Assembly (NCBI GenBank): GCA_904420095.1
Contig: CAJFUB010000010.1
Coordinates: forward strand, 1 to 52,744
Reading direction: 5' to 3'
DNA length: 52,744 nucleotides
From: an uncultured Clostridia bacterium
GTDB lineage: Bacteria; Bacillota; Clostridia; UBA1212; UBA1255
Part shown: positions 9,147-16,546 of the stretch, one piece after another
Numbering within the stretch: position 1 is the stretch's first letter
How the letters are laid out: the number at the start of each line of letters is the position of its first letter
Notes under the pieces: model-generated
Databases searched by the model: none
Told to the model about the DNA's origin: nothing
What the model saw: the letters and a program-made list of their open reading frames with translations, nothing else
Translations under genes and position numbers: made by a program

Positions 9147-9846
9147 GGCTTTCCTCGCGCAGAGCCTGAAGAATTTTATCCTTAAACTCCTGATTGTCCA
9201 GGTTTTCTTTATCCACGGCTTCCAGCTCGCCGTGGTTGAGGATCACGATTTCGTCACAGAGGTCGAGCGCCAGTTCGAGAATGTGTGTGGAAAAGAGGAT
9301 CACCCGATCGGTTTTCAGCGTTCGAAGCAGCTGTTTCATTTCCTCCGCCACGACGACGTCGAGCGATGTCAGCGGCTCGTCCAGCAGCAGGACGTTGGGC
9401 CGCGAAATCATGTTCACCAGCATCTGCATTTTATTTTTCATGCCGTGTGAATAATCCTTGAGCAGCTTGTCGCGGTCCTCCGGCGCAATATTGATCAGAT
9501 CGAAATATTCGTCGGCAGTTTTCGGCGTTCCAATGCTTTCTTCATTGATCTCAATGTAAAATTTCAGGAATTCTCTTCCCGTCAGAAACTCAGGTACGGT
9601 CGGCGTAGAAAGAACGTAGCCGATATCTTCGGCCGCAAGCTGCCTGCGCGTTCCGCCCTCCTCCAGAAAAAACGCTCCGCTGTCGGCTTTCAGGTCGCGG
9701 TTTACGCAGTTGAAAAGCGTCGTCTTCCCCGCGCCGTTTCTGCCGAGCAGACCGTAGATTTTTCCGCTTTCAAAAGTAAAACTGATATCCCGCAGGACTT
9801 CCCTTTTTTCAAAACGCTTTGACAGATGTTCGATGATAAATTTCAT
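9139..9846 (-). CDS. ABC transporter ATP-binding protein (ABC-2 exporter class)
   Basis: A 235-residue ATPase with Walker A GLLGRNGAGKTT, a D/E-rich signature region DYSHGMKNKMQ in place of the canonical LSGGQ, Walker B NVLLLDEPLTSLD and the H-loop FSTHILE. This is the CcmA/DrrA-like class that works with ABC-2 permeases. The frame is open further upstream, but I chose the ATG at 9846 because GGGAGG lies at the right distance and the conserved beginning (MKFIIEHLSKRFEKREV) starts there. A good promoter lies 32-60 bases upstream, so this is probably the first gene of the whole set down to bceB. Confidence 0.9.
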   Translation of the reverse strand: MKFIIEHLSKRFEKREVLRDISFTFESGKIYGLLGRNGAGKTTLFNCVNRDLKADSGAFFLEEGGTRRQLAAEDIGYVLSTPTVPEFLTGREFLKFYIEINEESIGTPKTADEYFDLINIAPEDRDKLLKDYSHGMKNKMQMLVNMISRPNVLLLDEPLTSLDVVVAEEMKQLLRTLKTDRVILFSTHILELALDLCDEIVILNHGELEAVDKENLDNQEFKDKILQALREESHD

Positions 9847-9877
9847 AAAGCCCTCCCGTGGCCGATGATACGTCGGG

Positions 9878-9906
9878 ATTATATCATGCCCGCATTGCCG
9901 TAGCAA
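9878..9906 (-). promoter_or_regulatory. Sigma-A-type promoter for the exporter/Bce gene set
   Basis: On the minus strand TTGCTA (9901-9906), a 17-base spacer and a perfect TATAAT (9878-9883) precede the ATPase gene that starts at 9846. It is placed to drive all six genes. Confidence 0.6.
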
Positions 9907-10035
9907 GGGGACTTCCTCGGAAGCGCCGCATTGCCGCCATGTTTATTTTGCACGTACGGTCTTTGTATAGTTCCGCGCTTTTTGGACGATACTATCCTCG
10001 TGACAATACACAAAAATATTAAGGAGGAATGAAAC

Positions 10036-10218
10036 ATGTCACCGAAGGAACTTCTTTATATCGAGGATGCGCTCGGCCATGAACAGCAGATGAAAAAATC
10101 CTGCACCGATTTTGCAAATCAGCTGCAGGATGCGGAACTGAAAGGCTTTGTGCAGGAACTCTGCAAAAAGCACCAGCAAAGCTTTAACCGCTTTTACAGC
10201 TTACTGAACGGGAACTGA
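10036..10218 (+). CDS. Small CotF-like spore coat protein
   Basis: A 60-residue helical protein (SPKELLYIEDALGHEQQMKK at the start) that resembles the first helices of CotF-type spore coat proteins, which are ferritin-like bundles deposited on forming spores. It has AAGGAGG seven bases before the ATG. The gene is followed after 15 bases by a second coat-like gene. Clostridia often carry CotF as such pairs of short proteins. Its presence marks the organism as a spore former. A sporulation sigma factor promoter is expected upstream, but I could not identify one with confidence. Confidence 0.78.
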   Translation: MSPKELLYIEDALGHEQQMKKSCTDFANQLQDAELKGFVQELCKKHQQSFNRFYSLLNGN

Positions 10219-10233
10219 AAGGAGTGCTGAAAA

Positions 10234-10479
10234 ATGGATGATAAGGTAATTATGGATAATATTTTATCTACGACGAAGGGTGCGTGCGATCTGATGATGC
10301 ACGGAGCAATCGAGTCCTCTACCCCGGACGTTCATTGCGCCTTCACGCAGGCCTTTAACGACACGCTCTGCATGCAGAATGAAATCTATAAAAAAATGTC
10401 TCAGAAAGGCTGGTATCCGATGCAGCAGGTCGAGCAGCAGAAAATCAATGCCGCGAGACAGAAATTCAGCGGTCAGTAA
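10234..10479 (+). CDS. CotF family spore coat protein
   Basis: An 81-residue protein whose pattern (VIMDNILSTTKGACDLMMHG, then NEIYKKMSQKGWYP and QQKINAARQKF) is typical of the CotF/YhcQ coat family. The W-Y-P near the C-terminus is a common feature of these proteins. It is co-directional with the 60-residue coat protein just upstream (15-base gap, GGAG before the ATG), and a strong terminator follows, so the two genes form one short sporulation operon. Confidence 0.88.
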   Translation: MDDKVIMDNILSTTKGACDLMMHGAIESSTPDVHCAFTQAFNDTLCMQNEIYKKMSQKGWYPMQQVEQQKINAARQKFSGQ

Positions 10480-10500
10480 CGGAAGCATCATTTGCCGCAG

Positions 10501-10542
10501 AACCCGCGCAGTCGCAAAGGCCGCGCGGGTTTCATCTTTTTA
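10501..10542 (+). terminator. Rho-independent terminator after the coat genes
   Basis: AACCCGCGC (10501-10509) pairs perfectly with GCGCGGGTT (10523-10531), and the stem is followed by TCATCTTTTT. It closes the two-gene coat operon and insulates the haem operon downstream. Confidence 0.85.
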
Positions 10543-10585
10543 CTACGAGAGCGGACCTGCAGTAAAAATTTTCTGCCTGCCGCTA

Positions 10586-10614
10586 TTGACAAGAAAAATA
10601 AAATCGGCTATATT
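10586..10614 (+). promoter_or_regulatory. Sigma-A-type promoter of the flavodoxin/haem operon
   Basis: A consensus -35 TTGACA (10586-10591), a 17-base spacer and TATATT (10609-10614). The transcription start should fall near 10621, inside the first palindrome described below. Such a strong core promoter needs a repressor to be controlled. Confidence 0.8.
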
Positions 10615-10616
10615 CG

Positions 10617-10665
10617 GTTAGTCATAACTAACATTTGCTTTGTTCAGACGTTAGTTATGGCTAAC
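10617..10665 (+). promoter_or_regulatory. Two tandem palindromic operators (GTTAGT-N4-ACTAAC type)
   Basis: Site 1 at 10617-10632 is a perfect 6-base inverted repeat GTTAGT-CATA-ACTAAC. Site 2 at 10650-10665 is GTTAGT-TATG-GCTAAC, with one mismatch. Their centres are 33 bases apart, about three helical turns, so two dimers could sit on the same face. Both overlap or follow the predicted transcription start, as expected for repression. The pattern resembles TTAG/CTAA-type operators of DtxR/MntR-like metal-dependent repressors. That assignment is inference; no regulator gene of this kind is present in the window. The same motif recurs at 44163-44178. Confidence 0.75.
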
Positions 10666-10686
10666 AAAAAGAGAAAGGATTTGAAT

Positions 10687-11202
10687 ATGGAAACGATACC
10701 GATTATTTTTTCCACCATTACAGGGAATGCCTTCAAGCTGGCTGAGGCCGCTTCCGAAGCGGTGCCCGACCATGTAGGGCCCTACAATATCCGATATATC
10801 AACGAGGAAGTGATCCGGAGATTCGACACGTTTCTTTTATCCTATTGGTGCAATCACGGCACGGCCGACGACGATACGATCGCGCTGATCCGTAAGATGA
10901 ACGGTAAAAATCTCATTGTAATCGGTACGCTCGGGGCGGCCAGAGACAGCAAGCATGCACAGGAGGTCGCTGCGCGCGTAGAGGCGCTCGCCTCGGAAAA
11001 CAACAGGCTGCTCGGCCATTTTCTCTGCCAGGGAAGCATCGACCTGCGCAGAACAGCACAGCGCCTGAAAATTCCGGAGGGAGAAAAGGGCCACTTGTCG
11101 CAGGAACGGTTTGAACGGCAAAAGCTGTCGCTTGGCCATCCAAATGAAGCGGATCTGAACGATGCAAAGAATGCGGTCCGCTCTTTTCTGCAAAAATTAT
11201 GA
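10687..11202 (+). CDS. Flavodoxin family protein (BilS/HmuF-like), first gene of the haem operon
   Basis: A 171-residue flavodoxin-fold protein. The FMN phosphate loop is FSTITGNAFKLAEA. Further family blocks are SYWCNHGTADDDT (second FMN loop), LIVIGTLGAA, GHFLCQGSIDL and the C-terminal LGHPNEADLNDAK. The W-x-x-x-G-x-A-D, F-x-C-Q-G and HP-x-E-x-D-L pattern is that of the flavodoxins found beside tetrapyrrole-converting enzymes (BilS of bilirubin reduction, HmuF of anaerobic haem degradation). I infer that it supplies electrons to the radical SAM protein at the end of the operon. GAAAGGA precedes the ATG at 10687. The gene overlaps the permease gene by 4 bases (ATGA). An earlier in-frame start would lie inside the operator region and is unlikely. 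Confidence 0.85.
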   Translation: METIPIIFSTITGNAFKLAEAASEAVPDHVGPYNIRYINEEVIRRFDTFLLSYWCNHGTADDDTIALIRKMNGKNLIVIGTLGAARDSKHAQEVAARVEALASENNRLLGHFLCQGSIDLRRTAQRLKIPEGEKGHLSQERFERQKLSLGHPNEADLNDAKNAVRSFLQKL

Positions 11203-12221
11203 TTGCGGCAGGAAAAGCAAAATACCGGAATCGCCCGTACATAAAAAAGCTGCTGGTGATCGCGGTTTTTGCCGTTCTCAGTATTCTTTCGCTGCTGATC
11301 TGCACCGGGATCGGCACCGTGCGGTTTTCCATGGGAGAGGTTTGGAAGGCTTTGTTTATTAACGACGGCAGCGCAGCGCGGCTGATCGTGTGGAATCTGC
11401 GCTTTCCCAGGATTCTCGTCGGAGGCTTTGTCGGCATTTGTCTGGCATTGTCCGGCTGTATTCTGCAAGGCGTCATGCGCAATACCATGGCCTCGCCTTC
11501 TACAATCGGCGTTACCGGCGGCGCAAGCTTTGTCGGCTATCTTACGCTCGTCGTATTTCCATCCTATTCCTACCTGCTGCCCATAGGCTCGATCATCGGG
11601 GCATTTGTCACGACGATGCTCATCTATGCGCTGGCATATCAGCGGGGTGTCAGTCCCGTCAAAATGATTTTGTCCGGCATGGCAGTCTCCGCCCTCTTCG
11701 GTGCGTTCAACGATATGATCAAGACCTTTTTCGCCGATGCGCTGGGAAATGCGTCCGGGTTTCTGGTCGGAGGCCTGAACGGAAGCGGCTGGGGCAGCTT
11801 TCAAATGATTCTGCCATACGCCCTGACAGGAATTTTCATATGCCTGTTTCTTCCCGCGAAAATGAATATTCTTATGCTGGGCGACGAAACGGCAAATTCA
11901 CTTGGATTGAGAACGGAACGCTTCCGCTTCTTTCTGATCGCGGTATCCTCTCTGCTTGCGGGAGCCGCCATTTCCGTAGCGGGTTTGATCAGCTTTGTCG
12001 GCCTAGTCGTGCCGCATATTGCCAGACTGCTCGTAGGATCTGATTATAAATATCTCTTTCCCGCTTCCATTCTGCTCGGCTTTACCCTGGTAACCGTCTG
12101 CGACACCATCGGACGCGTGATCATGCCGCCTGGTGAAATCCCCGTCAGCATCATTCTTTCATTTATCGGCGCGCCGTTCTTTTTATACCTGCTCCGCAGG
12201 CGGCACAGTGAAGGGAGGTGA
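11199..12221 (+). CDS. FecCD-type ABC transporter permease (haem/iron complex)
   Basis: A 340-residue permease of the BtuC/FecCD/HmuU family with about ten membrane helices. Typical blocks are LRFPRILVGGFVGICLALSG, QGVMRNTMASPSTIGVTGGA, NILMLGDETANSLGLRTERF and SFVGLVVPHIARLLVGSDY. The substrate class is siderophore, haem or cobamide; the operon partners favour haem. It is translationally coupled to the flavodoxin gene in front (ATGA overlap) and followed immediately by the ATPase gene. Only one FecCD gene is present, so the transporter should be a homodimer in the membrane. Confidence 0.93.
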   Translation: MIAAGKAKYRNRPYIKKLLVIAVFAVLSILSLLICTGIGTVRFSMGEVWKALFINDGSAARLIVWNLRFPRILVGGFVGICLALSGCILQGVMRNTMASPSTIGVTGGASFVGYLTLVVFPSYSYLLPIGSIIGAFVTTMLIYALAYQRGVSPVKMILSGMAVSALFGAFNDMIKTFFADALGNASGFLVGGLNGSGWGSFQMILPYALTGIFICLFLPAKMNILMLGDETANSLGLRTERFRFFLIAVSSLLAGAAISVAGLISFVGLVVPHIARLLVGSDYKYLFPASILLGFTLVTVCDTIGRVIMPPGEIPVSIILSFIGAPFFLYLLRRRHSEGR

Positions 12222-12229
12222 ATAACAGC

Positions 12230-13009
12230 GTGTATTTCGGATTCAAAGATATCACGATACAGTATGGCAAGAAAAAAATACTGGAAAATCTCTCTGTGGA
12301 GTTTCCAAAGGGAAGGATCACGACAATCATCGGAAAAAACGGATGCGGAAAATCCAGTCTGCTGAAAACCGTATCGAAGGCCGTGCTTCCCAGGCAGGGA
12401 GAAGTGATCTATGGAGGCAAAAGACTGGATCGGTATTCCCCGAAATTTTTGGCGCAGAAAATCGCCTATCTGGCGCAGGTTCATACCTCTCCCCCCGACA
12501 TCGACGTACGTACGCTCGTTTCCTACGGAAGATATCCTTATTCGAAATTCGGACGCGGCCTGACGGAAAAAGATACCGTTATTATCGACAACGCTTTGGA
12601 GCGGACCGGTCTGTCCGGACTTCAGAATCAAATTCTCGCCACGCTTTCCGGCGGCGAACGCCAGCGCGCCTGGATCGCCATGACAATCTGCCAGGAACCG
12701 GAAATTCTGATTCTGGACGAACCGACGACCTATCTGGATATCAGTTATCAGGTGGAGGTTCTGGAGCTGATCCGGAAGCTGAACCGGGAGCTTGGCATTA
12801 CCATCATCATGGTACTGCACGACCTGAATCTGGCGGCGCGGTATTCGGATCTTCTGTTTGCAATCAGGAACGGCGCGGTATATGCCGGAGGAGAATCCTC
12901 GCATGTACTGACGGAAAAGAATCTGGAAGAAATTTTTGAAATCAAAGCAACCGTATTTGAAGATACAATAAACCATTGTCCATATTTTATACCAATTAAA
13001 ACGATTTAA
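12230..13009 (+). CDS. ABC transporter ATPase of the FecE/HmuV type
   Basis: An ATPase of about 259 residues with Walker A IIGKNGCGKSSLL, Q-loop AYLAQVHTSPPDI, signature TLSGGERQRAWIA, Walker B ILILDEPTTYLD and H-loop VLHDLNLAARYSD, typical of iron-complex importers. I chose the GTG at 12230 because GGGAGG at 12213-12218 is then an acceptable ribosome binding site; a GTG at 12218 in the same frame would overlap that site and add four residues. It follows the permease gene directly and energises it. Confidence 0.92.
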   Translation: MYFGFKDITIQYGKKKILENLSVEFPKGRITTIIGKNGCGKSSLLKTVSKAVLPRQGEVIYGGKRLDRYSPKFLAQKIAYLAQVHTSPPDIDVRTLVSYGRYPYSKFGRGLTEKDTVIIDNALERTGLSGLQNQILATLSGGERQRAWIAMTICQEPEILILDEPTTYLDISYQVEVLELIRKLNRELGITIIMVLHDLNLAARYSDLLFAIRNGAVYAGGESSHVLTEKNLEEIFEIKATVFEDTINHCPYFIPIKTI

Positions 13010-13025
13010 CAACAGGAGGAAAAAA

Positions 13026-14153
13026 ATGAAAAAATTTGTATCGCTTTTGATGTGCATTTGTATGCTTTTGGGAATAGCGGCGTTTGCCGGCTGCGGCGCC
13101 TCGAACGAGTCCGCCGGAGGGACATCGGGCAGTCCGCAGGCCTCGGAGGGAACGCCGGCCGTTTCCGAAAGCGAAAAAGAAGCGCTTCGTGAAAAATTAA
13201 AAGCAGAATTCTTATCTGAAGCGGATAAGGTTGTCGTAACCGAAGACGCGGTAACCTTTACGGATGCGTCTTCTGCGGACGGGAGCAGCGTTACAATCTC
13301 AAAGAACCCGCAGAAAACGGTAAATCTCTATGCCAGCTTTACTACGCTTTGGTATGAGGCCGGCGGAACGGTGATCGGCTGCATCGGCGGCGACACCTCC
13401 GTCGACCTCTATCAGGAATACATCGGAAGGGACATTACCGCGGACGACGGCGTAAGCGTTGTTGCAACGTCCTCCTCCGGAAAGAAGTGGGACGTGGAAA
13501 CCATCATTAATCTGCAGCCGGATCTGATCATATGTTCCACCGCAATGAGCGGGTATTCCACTATACAGGCTCCCGCGGAGGCGGCCAATATCCCCGTCAT
13601 CGCCGTAAGCTACAACGATTTCTCCGATTATCTGAAATGGTTTAAAGTTTTCTGCAATATTAACGGCAAAAGCGAGCTTTGGGACAGCGTGGCGCTGAAG
13701 GCGCTCGACCAGGTAACTGAAATTCTCGCCTCCTGCCCGACAGAAAACACCCCTTCCGTATTCAGCATGTTTGTCAATGCGGACAGTCTCCAGGCCAATA
13801 CCTCTAACACGGTGGTCGGCGGCATGATCAGCGCAATGAACGCCGTAAACATCGTTGACACCTGGGAAAACGCATCCTCTGCAGAGCGCCTGGAAATCAA
13901 TCTGGAAACAGTGTTCAGCGCAAATCCCGATATCATCATCGTACAGTGCCATGCAGGAGAAGACGACGCAAAGGCTCTTGTCGAATCGACCTACGGAAGC
14001 AATCCCGTCTGGCAGTCTCTGAAAGCCGTTCAGGACGGGAAAGTATATTATCTGGAAAAATCACTGTTCCACAACAAGCCGAACAGCCGTTTCGCCGAGG
14101 CCTATCAGAAGCTCGCTGAAATTCTTTATCCCGAGCTTGCCCTCTCGGCCTGA
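13026..14153 (+). CDS. Substrate-binding lipoprotein for haem/iron-complex import
   Basis: A 375-residue surface lipoprotein. Its signal peptide ends in a lipobox with Cys23 (IAAFAGC), followed by a Ser/Gly/Glu-rich linker. The mature part has the TroA/FepB-like fold (NLYASFTTLWYEAGGTVIGC near the start, the paired INLQPDLIIC and SANPDIIIVQ strands, the C-terminal VWQSLKAVQDGKVYYLEKSL). It should bind the iron complex or haem outside the cell and hand it to the permease encoded upstream. AGGAGG precedes the ATG. The radical SAM gene follows within 20 bases. Specificity for haem rather than a siderophore is inferred from the operon. Confidence 0.9.
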   Translation: MKKFVSLLMCICMLLGIAAFAGCGASNESAGGTSGSPQASEGTPAVSESEKEALREKLKAEFLSEADKVVVTEDAVTFTDASSADGSSVTISKNPQKTVNLYASFTTLWYEAGGTVIGCIGGDTSVDLYQEYIGRDITADDGVSVVATSSSGKKWDVETIINLQPDLIICSTAMSGYSTIQAPAEAANIPVIAVSYNDFSDYLKWFKVFCNINGKSELWDSVALKALDQVTEILASCPTENTPSVFSMFVNADSLQANTSNTVVGGMISAMNAVNIVDTWENASSAERLEINLETVFSANPDIIIVQCHAGEDDAKALVESTYGSNPVWQSLKAVQDGKVYYLEKSLFHNKPNSRFAEAYQKLAEILYPELALSA

Positions 14154-14172
14154 AGCAGTCGGATTTCCGGAA

Positions 14173-15447
14173 ATGTATACGACAAGATATAAGTCGCACC
14201 ACGACGCGGCGCGAAAATTAAAAGAGCTGTATACGCTTGATCAGCCGAAGGACGCGTATCTCCGGAGCATTCTGAACGGGCAGGCGAAAAGCCGCAGAGC
14301 CATTTACATCCATGTGCCCTTCTGCAATAAGGTTTGCAGCTTTTGCCCGTTTCACCGGCCGGATCGTCTGAAGCGCAGAGAATATCACAAATATCTGACG
14401 GAGGAAATTCACAGGATCCGAGAGTATCCTTATATGGATGCGCCGATCGACGCCATCAATTTCGGAGGAGGGACGCCTACGTCTCTCCTCCCCGAGCAGA
14501 TGCGGATCATTTTAGCGGAACTGAGACAAAGCTTTTCCATTCGCGAGAATGCGGAAATCAGCGTAGAGTCCTCGGCGACCGAATTAACCGACGAAATGCT
14601 CGGCGTGCTCCTGGAAGGCGGCGTCAACCGCCTTTCGATCGGAATCCAGACCTTTCAGGACAAGGCAAGAAAGCTCCTGGGCAGGCGCGGAAGCGGCGGC
14701 CAGGCGGCAGAACGCGTTGCCAATGCGATCCGTTCCGGCATAATGAACACAAGCATCGATTTAATCTACAATTATCCCGGTCAGTCCCTTGAGGCCTTGA
14801 AAGAGGATCTTTCCGTAATCAAAGAGCTTGGCGTCGCCGGCCTGTCGTTCTACTCCCTGATGCTTCACGAAAAAACGCCGCTGTTCCAAACGCTGAGCAG
14901 CACAGAGAAGCAAGAAATGCTCGACATCCGGCAGGAATATCGGTTTTTCTCTGAAATACTCGACAATCTGGGCTCCGCCGGCTTCCGCCCTCTGGAGCTG
15001 ACCAAGCTCGTGCGGGATGACCTCGACCGGTATGATTATATGAGCATCCGGCACACAGGCGGTAGCTGCATCGCAATCGGCCACGGCGCGGGAGGAAATC
15101 TGGAAAATTATTTCTATCGAAATTCCTCTGAAATCCCGCTGATTTCCGACGAGCTCCGGATCAGCTCCGCGGGGCGCATCGTCTGCCCCGAGTACCGTGT
15201 AATCGATGAATTGATCAATGATCTTCAAAAATGCCGCGCCGAGCTTTCCGCCTATTCCTCCCGGCTTGGAACCGATCTGGAAGCAGTATTGTCATTCACC
15301 CTGCAAAGGCTGGAGTCGGAAGGGCTGCTTGAAAGAAAGGGCGGAATGGTTACGCTGACTGCCTCCGGCATGTTCTGGGGCAATAATATAATTGACGAGC
15401 TCGTCGGCGTGCTGCTGCAGCGGAACCGGGATGCTGTCGACGTATAA
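14173..15447 (+). CDS. Radical SAM protein of the HemW/HutW/ChuW type, likely anaerobic haem-degrading enzyme
   Basis: A 424-residue radical SAM enzyme. The 4Fe-4S-binding motif is C-x3-C-x2-C in IYIHVPFCNKVCSFCPF, followed by the SAM-binding FGGGTPTSL and the barrel blocks RLSIGIQTFQDKARKLLGR and IDLIYNYPGQS. The C-terminal third matches the HemN_C region (IDELINDLQKCRAELSAY, then LQRLESEGLLERKGG and LTASGMFWGNNI). Family members include coproporphyrinogen dehydrogenase, HemW, and the HutW/ChuW/HmuW methyltransferases that open haem without oxygen to release iron. Placement at the end of a haem-type import operon that begins with a flavodoxin favours the last group. The ATG at 14173 has only a weak ribosome binding site. 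A TTG at 14137 in the same frame, overlapping the preceding gene, is an alternative start. Confidence 0.85.
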   Translation: MYTTRYKSHHDAARKLKELYTLDQPKDAYLRSILNGQAKSRRAIYIHVPFCNKVCSFCPFHRPDRLKRREYHKYLTEEIHRIREYPYMDAPIDAINFGGGTPTSLLPEQMRIILAELRQSFSIRENAEISVESSATELTDEMLGVLLEGGVNRLSIGIQTFQDKARKLLGRRGSGGQAAERVANAIRSGIMNTSIDLIYNYPGQSLEALKEDLSVIKELGVAGLSFYSLMLHEKTPLFQTLSSTEKQEMLDIRQEYRFFSEILDNLGSAGFRPLELTKLVRDDLDRYDYMSIRHTGGSCIAIGHGAGGNLENYFYRNSSEIPLISDELRISSAGRIVCPEYRVIDELINDLQKCRAELSAYSSRLGTDLEAVLSFTLQRLESEGLLERKGGMVTLTASGMFWGNNIIDELVGVLLQRNRDAVDV

Positions 15448-15629
15448 CGGAAATACCAGAAGCACATTAGAGCAGTTCTCCATTTCCGAGAAGAGCGCCT
15501 GCGCTTTTGTTCCGCCCGTGCCGTATTCAAAAAATCGGAGCCCCAAAAGCCGACAAACAATGCAGTCAGGCGTTTTGCGTTGGAGCGCGGCGCCCTGGGG
15601 CTGCCGTTTATGATCATGAGACCGTCCAT
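15420..15629 (-). pseudogene. Remnant of a flavodoxin-fold NAD(P)H oxidoreductase
   Basis: From the ATG at 15629 the minus strand reads MDGLMIINGSPRAPRSNAKR, a typical start of NADPH-dependent FMN reductase-like proteins. The homology then continues in another frame (LFSEMENCSNVLLVFPLYVD, then SIPVPLQQ) and stops near 15420, where the sequence becomes the end of the convergent radical SAM gene. Family members are about 180 residues, so one frameshift and loss of the C-terminal half leave it non-functional. It probably marks a recombination junction behind the haem operon. Confidence 0.7.
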
Positions 15630-15758
15630 GTATCTACCTTCCGCCGGAAAGAGAACGCGCCAGGCTTTCCACTGCGGTTCCTGGCATTTCTAGCGGTCAG
15701 CCGCTGATCAATAGGTTCAGCTCTCACACGCTCCTTTTCTCTTTGCAACGGTATGAAT

Positions 15759-16502
15759 TCAAAGCAGCTCATCCAGCAGCAAATAGTAGCGAAGCCGCTT
15801 CCGATCCGGTACGATGTCCAATTTTTGGAAAAGTCGCTCCGGATCAGCCCCCGGCTGTGGAATCCCGCCGTATTTCCCGCACAGATTATCGCGCAGGCTT
15901 CTGTACGCGAGCGCAATATCCTGATATGGATCGGCAATGCCGCAGGCGCCTAGATCAAGAAAGCCCGTAATTTTCTTTCCGTCGGTAAACAGATTCGGCA
16001 GACAGCAGTCACCGTGAGTAAAGGCGGGCCGCTCGGCAGGCTGATGCGTCTTCAGCCAGGCCAGAAGGCGTTCAGGGGCCCGGACGCCTTCGCGGGCACT
16101 GAGCCCGTTTTCAACGCGCGACTCGGCCAGCTTCAGCTTTTGATTTGTCGCATGGGCGCAGGGGCAGCCGGACGGATCTACCGACCAAAGCAATTTCAGG
16201 CCTTCGGCCAGCAGCTCTGTCAGCAGCTCAGGCCTGCAAAGGTATATATGGGCGCATAGCATCTCGCCCTTTAATTTGCTCATGAGAAGATACAGAACGC
16301 CTTCCTCGCGTTCGCAGGCCAGGATTTCCGGAACGGGAAGCCTGTCGGAAAGCCATTCCATCATGGCGGCCTCCTCTTCCCTTGCTCCGATTTTTAAAAC
16401 CATATCGTCAAAGCAGAGAACCTGAGCGCCGGATTTTCCGACCGTATTTTCGGTATATGCGCGCGTTCCAATTATTTTTTTGATTTTCTCTGGAAATTTC
16501 AT
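15759..16502 (-). CDS. Aminoglycoside 3'-phosphotransferase-like kinase (APH(3') family)
   Basis: A 247-residue phosphotransferase close in architecture to APH(3') enzymes, which phosphorylate kanamycin/neomycin-type antibiotics. Visible are the nucleotide-binding Lys in DMVLKIGAREEEAAMMEWL, LPVPEILACEREEGVLYLLM, the catalytic loop FTHGDCCLPNLF (H-G-D-x4-N), the metal-binding FLDLGACGIADPYQDIA, and the C-terminus RYYLLLDELL, which matches the typical YYILLDELF end of APH(3') proteins. The ribosome binding site is poor. Composition is like the neighbouring genes, so it may be an intrinsic gene rather than a recent acquisition. Actual resistance has to be tested, since chromosomal homologues can have other substrates. 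Confidence 0.85.
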   Translation of the reverse strand: MKFPEKIKKIIGTRAYTENTVGKSGAQVLCFDDMVLKIGAREEEAAMMEWLSDRLPVPEILACEREEGVLYLLMSKLKGEMLCAHIYLCRPELLTELLAEGLKLLWSVDPSGCPCAHATNQKLKLAESRVENGLSAREGVRAPERLLAWLKTHQPAERPAFTHGDCCLPNLFTDGKKITGFLDLGACGIADPYQDIALAYRSLRDNLCGKYGGIPQPGADPERLFQKLDIVPDRKRLRYYLLLDELL

Positions 16503-16546
16503 AAAACAGTGGAAAGCGGACCGCCGGTCCGGTCTTCGTCAGTTTT

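Noticed and set aside
10854..11804. Long minus-strand open frame of 316 codons
   Set aside because: It is antisense to the flavodoxin and FecCD genes, has low-complexity polar composition, no ribosome binding site and no family resemblance.
12044..13057. Minus-strand open frame of 337 codons
   Set aside because: It is the shadow of the ABC ATPase and permease genes, whose motifs are complete on the plus strand.
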